From: Cyanobacteriota bacterium
GTDB taxonomy: Bacteria > Cyanobacteriota > Cyanobacteriia > Leptolyngbyales > Leptolyngbyaceae
NCBI GenBank assembly: GCA_027482985.1
Contig: JAIXVO010000130.1
Coordinates: 1 to 5,612 of the forward strand
Length of the DNA: 5,612 nucleotides
Direction: 5' to 3'
Position numbers and translations under genes: made by a program. How positions within the stretch are numbered: position 1 is the first letter of the stretch; the number at the start of each line of letters is the position of its first letter. The notes below the pieces were generated by a model. That model worked only from the letters and a program-made list of their open reading frames with translations. It searched no databases and was not told where the DNA came from. Below, in pieces: positions 5,551 to 5,612 of this stretch.

Positions 5551-5612
5551 GAGTTGTTCTTCCAACCATAGTCCAATTTCTCTCGATCTGGCTGAACCTA
5601 AACGACAGCTTA

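Noticed and set aside
5529..5576. Longer SdhB with a TTG start at 5576
   Set aside because: It would add 16 polar residues unlike the family and place the start upstream of the inverted repeat; the ATG at 5528 gives the standard N-terminus.

Overview
The window is about 5.6 kb of cyanobacterial chromosome. The octamer GCGATCGC (HIP1), a hallmark of many cyanobacterial genomes, occurs 15 times. One gene encodes a high-light-inducible (Hli) chlorophyll-binding protein, a family found only in oxygenic phototrophs and their phages. The genus cannot be fixed from the window. I see no mobile element, CRISPR array, tRNA or rRNA, and the DNA looks compositionally uniform.

Layout, left to right: the 3' end of aroC (chorismate synthase, + strand, cut by the window edge); a two-transmembrane RCK potassium-channel gene (+); a FkbM-family methyltransferase gene (-), convergent with the channel gene and separated from it by only 9 nt; a divergent intergenic region of 261 nt holding an AT-rich promoter zone, an extended HIP1 palindrome and a long imperfect hairpin; a zinc-finger-less (class B, CbpA-like) J-protein gene (+); 16 nt behind it, a small lipoprotein with TolB-type beta-propeller repeats (+); then, on the - strand and converging on it with overlapping stop codons, a one-helix Hli protein and, just upstream of it by 4 nt, sdhB, the iron-sulfur subunit of succinate dehydrogenase / fumarate reductase. 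The last 84 nt are the sdhB leader, with a perfect inverted repeat.

Three probable transcription units can be read from spacing: the channel gene alone, perhaps with its own promoter behind aroC; J-protein plus TolB-like lipoprotein; and sdhB plus hli. FkbM appears to be monocistronic, although its upstream partner would lie across the divergent region. The genes do not form one pathway. The links worth attention are local: a respiratory/thylakoid electron-transfer subunit apparently co-transcribed with a photoprotective Hli protein, and a chaperone co-factor paired with an envelope lipoprotein.

The most notable molecular details are a K+-channel filter reading TVGFME instead of TVGYGD, loss of the MthK calcium ligands in the channel's RCK domain, and an extra cysteine in SdhB that predicts a [4Fe-4S] cluster where classical enzymes carry [3Fe-4S]. 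I found no convincing wholly new system; these are unusual variants of known families.
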